A DNA stretch of 64,000 bases from Datnioides undecimradiatus (GCA_008933995.1 WARS01001853.1:827001-891000), one strand, 5' to 3'; shown: positions 11,514 to 25,084, counted from the first letter of the stretch. Notes: generated by a model not told the origin, from the letters alone. Numbers and translations: made by a program.

Positions 11514-13554
11514 GTGAGTTTGTTTGGACTGCTCATTAAGTGTGGTTGTTGGTGGGGCGATGGTGGGCGGGGAGCTGAGCTGAGAGCTCCAAGCCTCCAG
11601 AAAGGGGACCACATTAAAGCTGCACCTCTTCTGTCTTGGTTTGCTTCTACACTTTGTTTTCAGCCCCCCAACATCTCCAAACCCCCAGAAGCTGTTAACT
11701 TCATTTATTTGTTGTGAACACAGAAGTTTTGGAGAAATGAAGCTCGGCTTTCTTCTTCTCTCAGAAATGAAACTGCAGGAAAAGTGAGTTGGTTTGCTCC
11801 AAATCCAAACCCCGTCCTGCAAGCTTTGAGCGCAGACACAGGGAGCAGAGCGGTTGGGTGGGTGGGCTGACGGCCCTGCTTCCCCCATATCAGTCCCGGC
11901 AACACATTTGGTTTCAATTACTCTGTCCCACTGGGGAACGGGCTGCTATAAATAGGAAACAAGAAGCTGAGTGTGGACAGACTGCAGCCTACTGTTGGGG
12001 TTAGACTGTAGTGGAGGAGGGGGGGGCACATGCCTCAACACTGACTCTGGATCTGCTTCGGTTTTGGAGTGGGAGAGGAGGTCTTAGTGAGATCAAGTCC
12101 TTTCAGTTCAGAGGCCAGACCTTTAGCCGCGCTGCTCCGGGTTTGTGCTTCGCTCTTCCGGGACTTTCTCCGGTCAGGACTCAGGACTTCCTCAAACACA
12201 GTTCGGCACAGATCAGCGAAGTCAAAGGCCTCAGCGACACTTCAGTGTGAAGCCAGCGACGGTTGAACGTCGTTCCCAGCACACGTTGATGTTAAAACCC
12301 CACAGACGCTGCGGTGCACGTGTTTTACACTGATCAACTGTGTCCACGTTACCTGTGAGCTCACCTGTTGCAGCGCAGGCAGACTCCCCTCATCAGCTCA
12401 CGTCAAACGCTGTTGACGACTAGACGCAGGTGGTAAAACTGCGATCTCCATGGCAACGCCCTGAAATAACACCATGCACATGAGCTTATTGATTCATAAT
12501 GTAGTGTTTAAGTAAATATTGGCTGCTCTTCAATGAAACGCTGCTGCAAAGCTCGGTGTATCATGTGAACCAGGTCAGGTCTTTGCACGAAGTGAAGTTC
12601 AAGTCTCAAGTCGTGTATTTCGTCACATCTGAGTTTGAACTCTTTGAGCTCTGAGTCAGTTTGGATTCACGGCAGCGTTCCCGCAGCACGGTCCGCTCTC
12701 CTCTCCGTCCATCTGATCAATATCATCCAAACATTTTTATATTTGACAAAACAGACTTTAAAGCGCTCGCCGCTTTCTGACACCCACCCACCTCCTGCTC
12801 TAATAGCCCGAAAACACGATCCACAAGTCAAATACTGTTTAAAGTTGCATTAATTAGAACTTGTTTGTGTCCAGACAGAAAACCAATGAGCGATGCCTCC
12901 TCCAGAGCTGTCCTCACTCGGATCTGCTGCCTCAGGTTGAGCAAAACGTCTCGTTATCTGTGCGAACGTGACGAGACATGAGTCTGGCTAACGCTCGATT
13001 AGACTTATTGGGATGCAACGGATCCGCTGTTTTTGGTTTGGACGACGGTCACGAACATTAGAGTTTCAAATCAGATGTTTATATTTTGCCTTAACCGGCA
13101 GAGACGGAGCCGAGCATCTCTGGTATCTGTTGGGTGAACGTGCTGGTAAACATCTGGAAACTGTGAACGTTACTCATTTCCTGGGTCCTTACAGGTTTCT
13201 GGTTTTTCAGATTTAATTATAAATTGCTGGTTCTTGGATTTTGAGCTCCTATATTAAGAAAGTGATGCATCTTAACATGAATTTCCCTGTAAAATCATTT
13301 CTAAGAGATGGTGTCTTCACAGTTTTGTGACAAGTTGGACTCCTGCAAAGACCTGGGGCAACAGCCAAAGCGGTTGCAGTCGTAGGAAATAAGACGACAA
13401 CAAACATTAGCCGTGCAAAACTGTTTTCCGCTAACAGCTGCTTTTTATGACTTACTATGAATTATTTCAGTTGGCTTGGTCATAACTCCAGCCCCAATAA
13501 CATGACTTAACATGCAGGTGATACCTCAGTCCTTGCTCTGAGAGGCCAGAGGAG

Positions 13555-13645
13555 TCCAAACACTTAAAAAGATCTTCTCCTGAACCTAAACGAGTGGTTT
13601 TGTGTCAGGATGTAACCGAACTGTGAGCATTGTTGACTTCCTGTT
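13555..13645. mobile_element. Degenerate fragment of a dispersed repeat (AAGTCCTGTGTTTG family)
   Basis: The phrase 'AAAAAGATCTTCTCCTGAACCTAAACGAG' region (13566-13594) followed by TGGTTTTGTG resembles the 'GATCTTTTTCCTAAACCTAACCAAG' part of a repeat I recall as common in percomorph fish. Related pieces occur at 26040, 40071 and 43245. The match is partial and from memory. Confidence 0.35.
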
Positions 13646-15404
13646 TCCTTCTGTTGCCGTGAAGCTCACCTGCCTACAGGAAACTGACAGAATTAGACTT
13701 TGGGGAGGTGTGAAGTTGTGTTATTTGTGTGCAGATTGAGGAGTTTGGGCTGGTGTGATGGCTCTGACTCTGATCACCCCTGTGCTTTACCTGAAGGTTG
13801 GAGCAGGTCAGACTTAATCCAGATGTTGAACTAAAGCAGCACTGTTCTCATATTAGGGGATCATTTCTATTGTTATTCAAATGTTGCCACCTCATATACA
13901 AAAGGGTGCAAACTACCTTCCTTTGAGGCCACTTTCCCGTTTGCTTCAATGGGAAATTTCCTACGCGCTCACAGCGTCAGTGTAAGTCCAGCAACAACCC
14001 ATCAAACAGGAGGGGATGAAGGAAACTAACGGCGACTGCAGCGTCGCAGCGTCGGCCTGCAGCCGTTCTCAGCCTCGGCGTTTGTTTATACGCCGGCTGT
14101 GTTTGTCTGAAGCAGCCTCTGCCACCAGGAAACTCCAGAGCACTTCCTCAAGCTGCGACTCGGACACGTAACGCAGCCCACCTGCTTCAGGACACGCAGC
14201 AGCTGTCGCTCCACACGCACTTAAATTTAGAACAGAGTCAGAGCTTCGACCTTCCAGCACCCCCAACCCCGTCTGTCTGTCTCTCTGCTGGTCCGTCTCC
14301 GTCTCTTCTTTTGGCTTTTTCCTGTCGGCCAGCATGCCGCTGCCAACTGTCTACTGTTACAGACGGCCAAAGCTGCACTCACAGATATAGCATCAAGCTA
14401 TTTGCAAGCCGTGAGCGATGAATCCTGCAGGATTGTCGACACCACACGACCAACTGCAGCAAAACAAAGCTGTTTTCATCTTCACAGCAAAGACCGTGGA
14501 GACGAACCTCGGGTGATCCCACAGAAATACGTGAAATGATTGAATTCATGGTGGCGCAATGCCAAGTTTAATATGGTGGAAACAGCGACAGCGTGCGTGA
14601 AGGAGTGTGTAGTGGATGAATCCCTTGAATGGAAGTCGCTCCGATCACCTGAACACTGATTTTTCTCTAACTGGAGCCGTTTTGGTGGCTAAACTTGACC
14701 AAACCATGACCTGTGAATGTTTCTCATTGGGCTTTTATTTTGAAAGACCTTTGGATATTCATGTTCCCCTGTTCCGTTGGTGTGTTCTTGGTCTTCAGCT
14801 TTACATCAACTGTTTGGTATTGTGGTGTCTTGCCCAGAGCACAGGTGAGAGGTCAGACATGAGCTGAGAGGTTCATTCGAATGAGGCAAAGCACGTTTTT
14901 GGTATTTTGGTGGAAAGTGCTCCTCAGACTTTGGGCTGAAAGTTGATTTTTCAGAAGCACGTCCGTCGACTTGCTCTCCGTCGGCTTGGATCACCAGAGC
15001 TGATTAATCTTGAGTGTCACCACCCGTTTACTTCCAGCTGAACTGAAGTTTTACCCTTGAAATGCTTTCTGCAATCAAACCCTGTTTAACGTATGCATGT
15101 TAGTAGCAAGACCAGGCCAGCACCTGCTGCCCAATCTGACAAAACTGCCTCAAACTGCAGCGAAACAGCTGCTTTAATGTGTTTCTGAGAACGTTTCAGA
15201 TGGGAAACAGTCGATACAGCGACAGCATCGTGATCTGTGTGATCAGCTGATCGGTTTAACAGTCCGGCTGCAGTTTGATGAGCTGCGAGCGCCTGCCGGA
15301 GCAAATAAAACACGAGCTCGGCAGATTTTCCTGTCTCCCGGGCTGTGATGTGACCATGTACGGCGTCAGCTTGTGTTTCAGTGTAGGGCTGCTGTCATTT
15401 AGCA

Positions 15405-15525
15405 TCACTGTGATTGGCTCAGCGGATTTAGAGCAACGTGATTGGCTGAGGGTGTGTTTATTAATCGCCATGCCCCCCCCCCCGCTGGACACCGGGACCG
15501 TGATAGCAGCTGTGATTGGTCAGTG
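15405..15525. promoter_or_regulatory. Three inverted CCAAT boxes in 110 bp
   Basis: GTGATTGGCT, GTGATTGGCT and GTGATTGGTC place ATTGG cores at 15413, 15441 and 15515. Repeated CCAAT boxes on one strand are the usual docking arrangement for NF-Y. No TATA box or first exon was found beside them, so the role is unknown. Confidence 0.25.
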
Positions 15526-17479
15526 CACCCAAGACCTATAATGTGGCACTTTTATGATGATAACAGTGTGTTTGGTCGTGTGAATATGAAAATTAAATGG
15601 ATCAATGATCATTTTTTACATGCATTCTCAATAAATCCCAACATCCCCAGCTTTAGGTACATTATTTGTACTCTGAGTGTCTCCGTAACCCCGACACTGT
15701 TTCCACCCACCGAGCTACACGGGAGCACATTTCAGCACAAGTGCTCCAAAAGTCAACACAGCCACCTCTGAGAGCTGCCTGCTGTTTGCTCAGAGCGTCT
15801 GGAGGTTTCACGCTTTCCAACAGATCTCTGCAGCAGCAGCAGTGGCTGGAGCCACGCTTCAGGAGATCAGCCTCTTCCCGTCTGATCAACATTCAGCATC
15901 TAACCAGACGCTCTGCAATGAGGTTTCACCGCTCCGCTGAACGGGGGGGGGGGGTCGGTCGGCCACGGTTATTAGTGTTCCTAAAATTTAGTCACAAATC
16001 ATTGTTGCCATGAAAACTGCTTGCTGTTGCTTTTGCTGTTTGTTAAATGGGTAAAAAGATGTTTTCTGAGAGCAGGAAGGTGTGAAGAAGTTACCGGGAA
16101 TGATGGGAAAAGGAAAGCGAGATTGATCAGTTGGCGTTCAGCATGCACAGCAGAACAACAACACAACGAAAGCAACACCGGTTACAATCGAAATGTTGAC
16201 TTTTGTCTGAGACAATTCAGCTTCCACCTAAAAACAGTGTGAAACCCAGTGTGAGCTGAGTGAGCCACAGAGACCGACGGCCCAGCAGAAGCAGGGATGC
16301 CAGAGTCCTCTGAGCGAATGCTGCTCTTCTAAGACGTGACACAGTAGCGTGAGCAGCACAGGACGCATGACGCTGCAGTAACCCGTCATTTACCTTCACC
16401 ACAGCGCTGCATGTTTTAGCGTGCTGACAAAGTCTTTGCTGCCAGTTTGCAAACAGGCAGTGCTTTAAATAGACCACGAGTGACAGTGTGTTCCCGAATA
16501 TTTGGGTTGAACGCTGCAGGATGAGAGCTTAGATCTTACATTCTCTGTCCACCAACGACGACTGTTTTGCCGGCTGCTGGTTGAGCGTACTGGGTTTTGA
16601 GTTTTGCATGAACAAGACGTTGGAGAGGATCGCAAACGACCACAGCTACAGTTTGTTTGTACAATGCACTCACAGTCCCTTTGAGGATGAAGCTTTACAT
16701 GAACATGGCGGCTCCATACTATATTTAGCGGTTGGCGAGGTGCCTTGTGGAGGGTAGTCATACTCCCTGCGCCCATAAAACCACCCAACATCTGGAAAAC
16801 TGGGAAGGATGACTCATCAGACCTTTTCATTTCAATGCTGCTGAGAAATCCAGTAGAACACGGAGTGAAGCATCTCAACGTGTTGATGTGTTTTGGTTTA
16901 ATTAACCTTACCTATAAAAATCAGTTAAAGCAGCTTTTTAGGCCATTTGGTCATTTTTCATTGACCATTGCGCTTTTGAATAAACAGGGTTTATAGTTTT
17001 CTGACCAGGTTTAATCAAAGTTAGATGAGGAGATTATTAGCAGTCACATGTTTGCATGGTTACTGTGAAACTTCTCTTTGGTGCTAGTTAGCTTAGCATT
17101 AGCCTGCAAACGCTTTGGGGCAGGCGGATTTCACAGATGCTCTCAGCGCACTCCAGCCCCGTGCTCACGGTGCCACGGTCGTCCTCGTGCGCGTGCTGGT
17201 TGATGCAAACAACACAGAAACCCATCGTGCAGAACGCTGCACTCATGTTCAGGTGAGAGTCCATCCCGCTGAGCTTTGTGGCTGCAGTTTGTCCTTCCTC
17301 GTTGCACATCATCATCATCAGTTTTGCATACGTCTGCATTTTGTTGCTTCATTAAAACGCACATATTCCCCCACGGAGGCAGATCCGAGTCATAATGGCA
17401 TTTTCTAAAACAACTGTGGGGATTTTACTTTCCCCGATTTTGTCTTTCGTGCAGTGTTTCTGTTATTTTCTCCGCTCTC

Positions 17480-17760
17480 CTGCAGACAGATGGATAGATA
17501 GAGCGGCGGGGGAGTGTGGAGGGAGGGGAGGCTGGAAGGAATAATGAGAGTCTGAGGAGAGGAGGTGCAAAGAGGGAGAGAAGCGATGCAGGAGAGGAGA
17601 AGGGGCTTTGCTGAGCGAGTGATAATTTGAGGATTAGACTTTGGAGCAGGAGTTGAGCCGCGCCGAGCCGAGCCAACCTCTCCCCACATCCTGTTGGCGT
17701 GGCGCTGCAGAGTCATTTCCATGGAAATTATGACCCCACCCCTGTTGTCTGTGGCCATTT
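17480..17760. other. Purine-rich then unique sequence, unassigned
   Basis: The + strand is G/A-rich from about 17500 to 17625, followed by unique sequence with GCCGCGCCGAGCCGAGCC at 17656. Minus-strand frames here are open because the pyrimidine-rich strand lacks stops. No gene is recognised. Confidence 0.4.
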
Positions 17761-18569
17761 TGCTTCGGGGTAAACGAGGCCTAAACTCTTAAGAACAACA
17801 GAACGCTGAGTTTATCTGCGTGTCTTTCATTCACCGTTTAATGAGCAGCGTCCGTGAGCGCGACCGAACGCCCGGCGGTCCGTCCATTACACCGCCCCGC
17901 TGGATTTATCTTCTTTTAAAGTGCAACCAGCCATCGGGCGGGTCATTTAAGAGGGAGAGTTCTTATTTGCTGTGACGGCCTCGCGGAGCACGCTGTCTTT
18001 TCACATCATTACAGCTTCCTCAGACCTCGGTCAGACTGAGGCGAGCATAATCAGACTCCACCGGTCAATCAGCGGCGCTGGATATAAACATACAGCCGCC
18101 TGCAGCGCACAGGAATCCACGCTGAAGCTTCTGGCTTCTTCTCGCTTCGGCTCAAACTTTAACAGCTCAGGTGTTGAGTGTGTTCGTACCAGCGGCTTCA
18201 CCTTCGCGGTGATTTTCAGGACCTGATTGTGCACAGTGTGAGCTCTGTGATTGCAAACACGACTTTCAGACGTTAAGATCCTGCATTTTAAAACAAAACC
18301 CCTCCTGAAGTTCCCCCGTCGGCCTCTCTGAGCCCCATAATTGAAGGCTGCCGTGGACGAATGTGCTCCGCTCTGTTAATTGATGGCGGCGCTCACAGCG
18401 TGAACACGAAGTCGACTTTGTGCAGCTCGAGTCGTTAATCAGTGACGCCTGTTCAGAGTTCAACAGTTGGGATTTTGGTGTAGGAACATTTGCTCTGATC
18501 GATCGCTGTGGAAACGTGTTTGGTGTTTTGCAGTTTGAATTTCACCTTGACTCGTCCAAATTTAGCTAA

Positions 18570-18745
18570 AAAGCTCCTTCTCTCACCAACAGTTGGACGA
18601 TGACGCCATCATGCTGCCTTCAGGATGAATTCTAATAACTTTGGTTTCTGACCTGCACAACTGCTGTTTTCTTCAGTGCCGATTAGCAAATACTAGCATG
18701 CTAAACAAAGCTAAGTTAGCATTTAGCTCACAGCTCTGCCCTCGT
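18570..18745 (-). mobile_element. Dispersed repeat of the TAGCATGCTAA family, minus orientation
   Basis: Successive phrases GACGCCATCATG, TTCAGGATGAATTCTAATAACTTTGGT, GATTAGCAAATACTAGCATGCTAA and TTAGCATTTAGCTCA occur in the same order as in a repeat I recall as very abundant in percomorph fish. Some internal segments are missing. The copy at 55990-56165 runs the other way. It has no coding capacity and is probably a non-autonomous element remnant. Confidence 0.55.
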
Positions 18746-18749
18746 CCAC

Positions 18750-20985
18750 GCCCGTCAACAGGAAACAAAAGCATCAACTCCTGGTTCGTTTGTGTTTGCG
18801 TTGCAGCTCAGAGCCAGGAAAGTATTAAATACCAAAGTATAAATGAAATAATCAGCTGATGATATCTGAGTTTTTACTGACTGCACCCGGCGTCTGAGCC
18901 GTTGTTGATGTAGTCTTTATCTCCACTGACTGTCCTGTCAGGCTTCTTCTGGTGTTTTGCATCATTTCACATCATCGCATGAATGGAGACAAACTGCAGA
19001 TCTGGTTATAACTGGAGGGAAATAACAATTACATCCAAAATATAAAAATAAAAGATATGAATATTCAGGCAGACAAGAACTTGGTGCAGTTATTCACGTT
19101 CCTCCGTGGTTAACATCACACGTCTCTGCCCGTGACGTCTCTGTCTTCCTGTATGAACGAACAGGAGCGCTCACTCTGTTTGTTTCTCTTGTTTACCTTT
19201 TTAAATGATTCAGCACCCGCCGCTTCTTCCTCAAGACGTCTGAACAGAAATGATACCAGCCACAGGAAAACAGTCAGGGTCGGCTCTCAGAAACAGTCAC
19301 TTCCTACAAAGCAGCAGCGTGTTTAAGGCTGTTTGAACTTGTTAAATGAAGATGTTGTAAAGACGTGAAGATAAATAAATCCTGGATGTTCACGTCGTCA
19401 CCAGAGAACCAAAAACACAGAAATGTAATTAAGGTTTAACTCGTCGGAGCGATGTTTGGGTCGGAGTAGAGGGAAGTGGCTCACGTTTCTGGGCTCATGT
19501 CCCTGTTTCACTGTCTGCAGACGAACTGAGCTGCTGTTAAATCCCGGCGTCCTGCAGACCGACAGCAAATGCTCTCGTGTGACTTCAAACTTGAGAAAGT
19601 GACAAACTGGCGTCTGTCGCCTCCAGGAACCGTTAGTTAAAGTGAAACAGTTCTGCTATTCTGACTTTAATTTGCAGTTTATGTGACTTTGAGGCTGACT
19701 GCAGTCACAGTTTAGCAGGATGAGGCGTTTTAACGGTGTGTTAATTTGCAAAGCGTTTGACATATTTCAGTGTTAATTACAAGCAGACAAACGAGCTGCT
19801 CATCCTCTCGCACAGGTGACGTGACGGGCAGCGTCTCACTGACTCTGCAGCTGCAGCTTTCAGTGTTTTTCAGTCTGATCAGTTTGTACCTGCAGGTTTA
19901 ATCTTCGCAAAGTATTCCAAGTATTGGCGCCACACACGGGCTACGTTTGTGACTGCTGCACTCGTTTTGTCCCGCCCTGCATGTGAACACCAGGAAGTTT
20001 GCATCCAGTGCGGCTCAGCTCGCAGGAAACGCTGTCGCTGGAAACAGAAATGTGCAGCTTTGCACCAGAAAACTAACCTTATCCTCGATTTGCTCTGCTC
20101 AGACTGCAGAAACCTCTAATTTGCTCCGGCTGAACGCTCAGATGCGTCCTTGTTTGGACTGTGGATACCGTGGACGCAACTCAATGCGACTCATTTCAAA
20201 GTCATTGTCGGGCAGTAACTGCAGAACGCTGACCCGGGTGAACAGTTTGATTCCTGTGTGGACTCAATATTCTTATTTCAAGTGAACTCAACAGTTAAAA
20301 ACTCATTTAAAGTGCTTCACAAATGTTGTTTAACTTGACTTCTGCATGAAAGTTGCTTAAAAGTTCGACTGTCACTGAAACTGAGCGGCTGACTCGTGTG
20401 TTGCCTTGTCTTTAAACATCGACCTGTGCAGCCGTTCAGTGACGTTCGTTACAACACGTGCACGCGACATCTACAGTCCGCCAAAGGTGGGAGGAGCTCG
20501 TGGTCACGTGCATTAATAACGCTGATTGCACGAGTGTGTAGACACTTGAACTTGTCAGTCCAAGCCTCCGCCCGACCCTCTCCGCCTCACCTTCACATGA
20601 GACTCCACCCCTGCTCGTGGTCCAGTCAAAGGCAACAAAACGACTCCAGGAAAAGAGGAAAATCCAGTTTTTATTCAACAACACAAACAAAAACCGGCGT
20701 TTCCCAGCACACACCTTCCTTCCCCGGGCTGAACCCCGGGTGGAAGCTGCTGTAACGTCACAGTTAAATCTTAATAACGATGCTTTAGATGCTTCCACGT
20801 TAAACATGTTTCTTTATTGACTCAACCCAGTAAGCAGCGTCATGGTTCTGTGAAACTCTGTGCATAAAGCATGTGAATATCATGTTGTATTGCACTTTTA
20901 TAACAACATCCAAACTGCCCTTGAACCGTCTTTCATTTTCAGCATCTGCTCCGAGGTGACGCTCCCTCCTCTTTCCTCTGGAGCA
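18750..20985. other. Intron sequence, nothing recognised
   Basis: Unique non-coding DNA with no microsatellite longer than a few units. The frames at 19983-20285 and 20396-20807 overlap on both strands and match nothing I know. Confidence 0.5.
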
Positions 20986-20989
20986 CACA

Positions 20990-21250
20990 GGCGTCTCTCT
21001 CTCTCTCTCCGCTCTATCTCTTCATCTCTCTCTTTGTCTCTTTCATTTTTCCCGTGGTTTCCTCCCCCGTGCTCGCTCGCTCGCTCTCTCGCCGTCGTCC
21101 CTTCTCTGCTTTATTTTCCTTCTCCTAGTCCTCGCAGAGTATTTCAGCCTCTCCCTCTGTCAGTTTATCTCTCTGTCTCTTCCACTTTCCTCTCTCATTT
21201 CTCTCTCTCTCTCTCTCTCCCTCTCTCTCTACTTATCTGTTTTCTTTCTT
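20990..21250. repeat. Polypyrimidine (CT-rich) tract
   Basis: About 260 bases of nearly pure C/T on the + strand, with (TC)n runs at 20995-21009 and 21199-21230 and a CTCGCTCGCTCGCTCTCTCG segment near 21069. It leaves a Ser/Leu/Phe-rich 142-codon open frame (20860-21288) that is compositional, not a gene. Such tracts can form triplex DNA and are variable in length. Confidence 0.85.
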
Positions 21251-21671
21251 TTTTAACTCCATCACGTCCCAGAGAGAGTACAGCATGACCGATTGGCACT
21301 TACCATAAAAATTGTTGTTCTAAATAGTCCCAGACTCCCGAACGACGCAGCGCCGCGCATACAAATGACTGCTCAGCGTGCGTCGGAGAAGATGGACAGC
21401 TGCAGCCGAGCACCTGTAATGATGATGTCGTGGACGAGCGCGGCGTGCGGCAGATATCTGAGATGTTTTACCAGAAACCGTGTTTGAAGCGCAGAGAAGT
21501 CAAAGCCGGCATCGGTCATCCTGTGACATGACGGCCTGATGACAAAGAGTACGTTGACCTGTTCGGGCACAAGAGCTGCATCTAATCGTCGGCCTGGTTC
21601 TCTGTGAACTGGACAACGTGCAAAATCAGTGACCCTGAGCCTGTTGGATATGCTGATGACACTGCGTCCTG

Positions 21672-21718
21672 CAGCCCCCCGCAGCCTCCTGCAGCCTCCC
21701 GCAGCCTCCTGCAGCACA
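21672..21718. repeat. Short GCAGCCTCC tandem repeat
   Basis: About four units of roughly 13 bases (GCAGCCTCCTGCAGCCTCCC type) lie in tandem. The array is minor and has no evident function. Confidence 0.8.
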
Positions 21719-21739
21719 TGACCCTGCTGTGGTGTCACT

Positions 21740-23880
21740 GAGCTCAGACCCTTTCACCTAGTTTGCAGGATTTCAGTTCAGGATGATTTGGCGCCACCTG
21801 TGGCCAGTGGTGGGAACAGCAGGCATACTTTGTTTGGTTTTGTTGAGAAACCGGGTTCTGATTTGATGCTGCACACAGGATGAGTGTGTGAACAGGAAGT
21901 TGGAGGTGTCTGCAGCCTGCACGGCCTCATGTTTGATTCCTTCCTGCAGGAATTTAAACTGAAATTAATCCCCAAAAACTGTCTGTTGTTTTATTTTGTA
22001 GGTGCATGTTACACAGCGCACTTCCTGTGAATACTTCATAATAAAAGTCAACTTGGTTACGACCAGTTAAATGCTTTTAAGGCGATGCTCGGTGGTCTCA
22101 GTTATCTAATGTCAAATCTAATACAGACTCACCTGAGACAACAGAACAGGAAGTAGAACAGGTGACACATTTCCTGTCTCTGGGTGTCCACGCTGACCTA
22201 ATCCACCTCCGCTCAACCTGTTTGGATCGTTTGAAGCAGATTTCCACTGCAGAGCTGCAAAGCAAGCAGACACTTACTGGTGGCATGTCAGAAGGGTCGT
22301 AACCTTTGACCTGCTTTAAAAATCAACTGAAGCATGAAACCAGTGCTCACCCGGGGAGCTTCACTCTGCAGACAGCAGCTCCAGTGTCTCCAGTGTCTTC
22401 AGGCATCATGAAGACCCATAACGTTGACACCTTTCACGCCATAGGTCCTAACATTTATCCTTTTGTTTCCTGAAACCTCTTTCCCCCGTTGCTCTTTATG
22501 TCATTGCATCCTCCAGCTCCCGCTCCTCTGCAGAGCCGCTCCTCCTCCCTTTGTTTCGCCGGCTCTGCGCAGGGTCAGCCGGTTCTTTATTTGCGCCCAC
22601 TTGTGTTAAAAACAAGAGGACTCGTGTCACTCAGAGGCACTTTGGATGAAAGTGCTCTTCAAAAAGAGCACTCTTGAAAAATAAATGAAACGCTGCGGAG
22701 CTGCCGTCACAGGGAGCGCCGATATCGGTCGATGCCCCGCTCTGAGTCTCACCTCAGACTCTTACTTCAGTCTATGAGCTGAGGACTGTAATTATACAAG
22801 TCTCTGATTGCAGGCAGCTGGTTCAGCAGCGTCATGTTGCTTCTGCATCCACGGCGTCACTTCACCTCTGAGCGTCTGTGAATCAAAAGCTTCAACCTGC
22901 ACAAAGTGGCGGCCATCCTTTAATAAAGGCCTAATAATGAAGATGATGCATTTCTCATCTTGGCAGCAGCCAGCTGTGAGGAACGCTCAGTGACGACGCT
23001 TCAAATCAATCATTTGATAAGAATCAAATGGTTTTATCGGCACAGACGTTACAGATTATTCCAATATCTGACAAACCGGATTCACTTTTCCACATTTAAT
23101 AACCTCATTTTACAACTTGAGATCCGAGCCAAACCTTGTAAACTGATATTTAGTGAGTGATGACTCCAGATGTTTCAAACCTACAGACCTGAGGACAGGA
23201 GCGCCGTAAATAAACCTATGTATCATCTTTAACCAGCACTTTAACACTTCAAGAATCATCCCAGCGTCTGGTAGTTTTCCCTTTATCTGTGTGCAGAGTG
23301 TTGCTAAATTGCATCTTGCTGCCACGTTTTAATTCAAAATGCAGAACTCCCGCTCTCTGAGGCAGGAGACCAGCTGGCAGCAGGTGTGCAGCTCCAATGT
23401 GAACCCTTCAGTCGCAGATATTTGACACATTTCTGTGATTTTTAAGCAAAAACAGCTGAAATGCTGAGCGTTTAACCCAACTTCCTGTGTCTTCCCGTGA
23501 CGCTGGGTCTGAGGCAAACAAGACAGTTCAAATCACCATTATCTGAGCGTCAGTGTGAAGGCTTCACACTGTTCACACGTTTTGAGAAGCTTGTTTCAGC
23601 TCAATCTGGAGTTTATCAAACCGAAGCGGCAGACGTGCAGTAAACTGGGCTCTGGCTCCAGGGGCGGCGGTCCACTTCACACAGCTGGTCTGAAAACTGG
23701 ACGGACATCAGAAAGGAGACGTTATCATCAGCGTGCACGCTTCTGATTCATGAGGACTGGATGAAGAAAAGCGTCGTTCTGCTCTTTTTAACATTTCAGT
23801 AACGATGGAACGGGCTCATTTGCAATTGTTCCTCGCAGAGCGATGACGGTTGCACAGAAGCCTGGTTTAAAGGCAGCGAC
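21740..23880. other. Intron sequence, nothing recognised
   Basis: Unique non-coding DNA with scattered short frames on both strands. No splice-bounded exon and no recognisable repeat family. Confidence 0.5.
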
Positions 23881-23894
23881 GTTGTTTTTCGGCG

Positions 23895-24370
23895 TGTGGA
23901 GGCCCCCCCGCTGAGCTCAAAAGACACGCAGAAGCCCACAGCAACCGCCGCCGCAGCCGCGCATCCAAGGATCTGTCTCCAGGAAGCCGCTTTTGGCCGT
24001 GAGATTAATATTTATTTACTGTGCTTTTGGAGAGAGAAGTTGCGTGCCATCTGGTCGAGCCGCCGAAAATCCACAAGCTTCCCCCGAGAAATCCCCCGCA
24101 GACCCGTCCAATCGGGGCAGAGATCCCCGCTAACGGACGGGCGGCTGAGCCAGTGGAAGGTGTCTGATATTTTCTGGATGGCCGACAATCCCTGAGAGGA
24201 GGACTGAGACGGAGGCACCGAACCAAGCGCTTCTCGACAGGAGAGGACTCTTTGTCTTCGTGCCAGCGCCGCTTTAATCCGACAGCACCGAGCCAAACTT
24301 TCGCTCGCCCTGCAACTGCATCGGCGCAAAGTTTCAGTCGCGCTGCAGGAGCAAACCAGAGCATTCACAA
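23895..24370. other. GC/CpG-rich block with AT core, possible regulatory element
   Basis: CpG-rich sequence surrounds an AT-rich core (GAGATTAATATTTATTTACTGTGC region, 24001-24024). Two minus-strand frames of about 118 codons overlap each other here (24005-24368), and neither resembles a known family. Overlapping open frames of similar length in two phases argue for composition rather than coding. Confidence 0.25.
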
Positions 24371-24399
24371 GTCAGAGCCATTCAGAGTGAAACGCGACT

Positions 24400-25040
24400 C
24401 TGAGACTCCAGGTGATTGACAAGGAGCATGCACAGTCACATGTCAGCGCAGGGCCCAGAACGATGCTGCACGTCTGATGATTCCACCTTAAATTACACTG
24501 AACGTCCCAAACAGCTGCTCAGGGATAAGAACACCACCTTAAACCAAGGTACACATGAGAAATGCAAGTTCATTTTGCAAAAGTGCATCAATAACTAAGC
24601 CGAAATCACTGCTTCATGACCTAATTTCAACATTTCCTGCCTCTCGTGCAGCTGAACTGATATAAAATGAACTTTACTGAGCCTGAAACTGTAAAAGACT
24701 ATAAAACATCCAAATTAAACAAGTTTCAGCTCCTTTCATCGTCACTCCAAACGCTGTTTATGTCATCACATTAATATTGAACTGATTGATAATCCTAATC
24801 TAAGGGCGGCAGTGGCCAGTTTACATCATAACATAATCTAAACACTGAGGATTATCAGACTGTGTACATTTGCTTATGTGCAGCATTGAATTCTGCAGGA
24901 TTGGTGTCATTAACAAGACAAATGATCAGGTTTATATCATGTTTAATGTACGTCAGCAGATAATATTCAGTTCAACCCGCCTGTTTTCAGTCTGAGGATC
25001 ATATTAAATGATAATAACTTCAAAATATTGATATTTTCTC
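24400..25040. other. AT-rich intron sequence
   Basis: AT-rich, stop-rich sequence with no ORF, tandem repeat or family recognised. Confidence 0.5.
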
Positions 25041-25084
25041 CTTAAGGATGCAGTTATTGTGTGAAAACCACCTGCTCTGCTCCG

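Larger units (their letters stand above)
11520..17400. other. Intron sequence with few recognisable features
   Basis: Mostly unique non-coding DNA. The recognisable pieces are a possible dispersed-repeat fragment at 13555-13640, an inverted-CCAAT trio at 15411-15520, homopolymers of 11 C (15473-15483) and 12 G (15943-15954), and a TTAGCTTAGCATTAGC fragment at 17088-17103. No coding exon was seen. Confidence 0.5.

Noticed and set aside
11198-11888. 138- and 161-codon minus frames near the SGCD start
   Set aside because: They lie antisense to the 5' UTR and GA repeat. Ser-Leu repeats come from the CT strand of the microsatellite.
20860-21288. 142-codon Ser/Leu-rich frame resembling a membrane protein
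   Set aside because: The hydrophobic look comes from a CT-dinucleotide tract.
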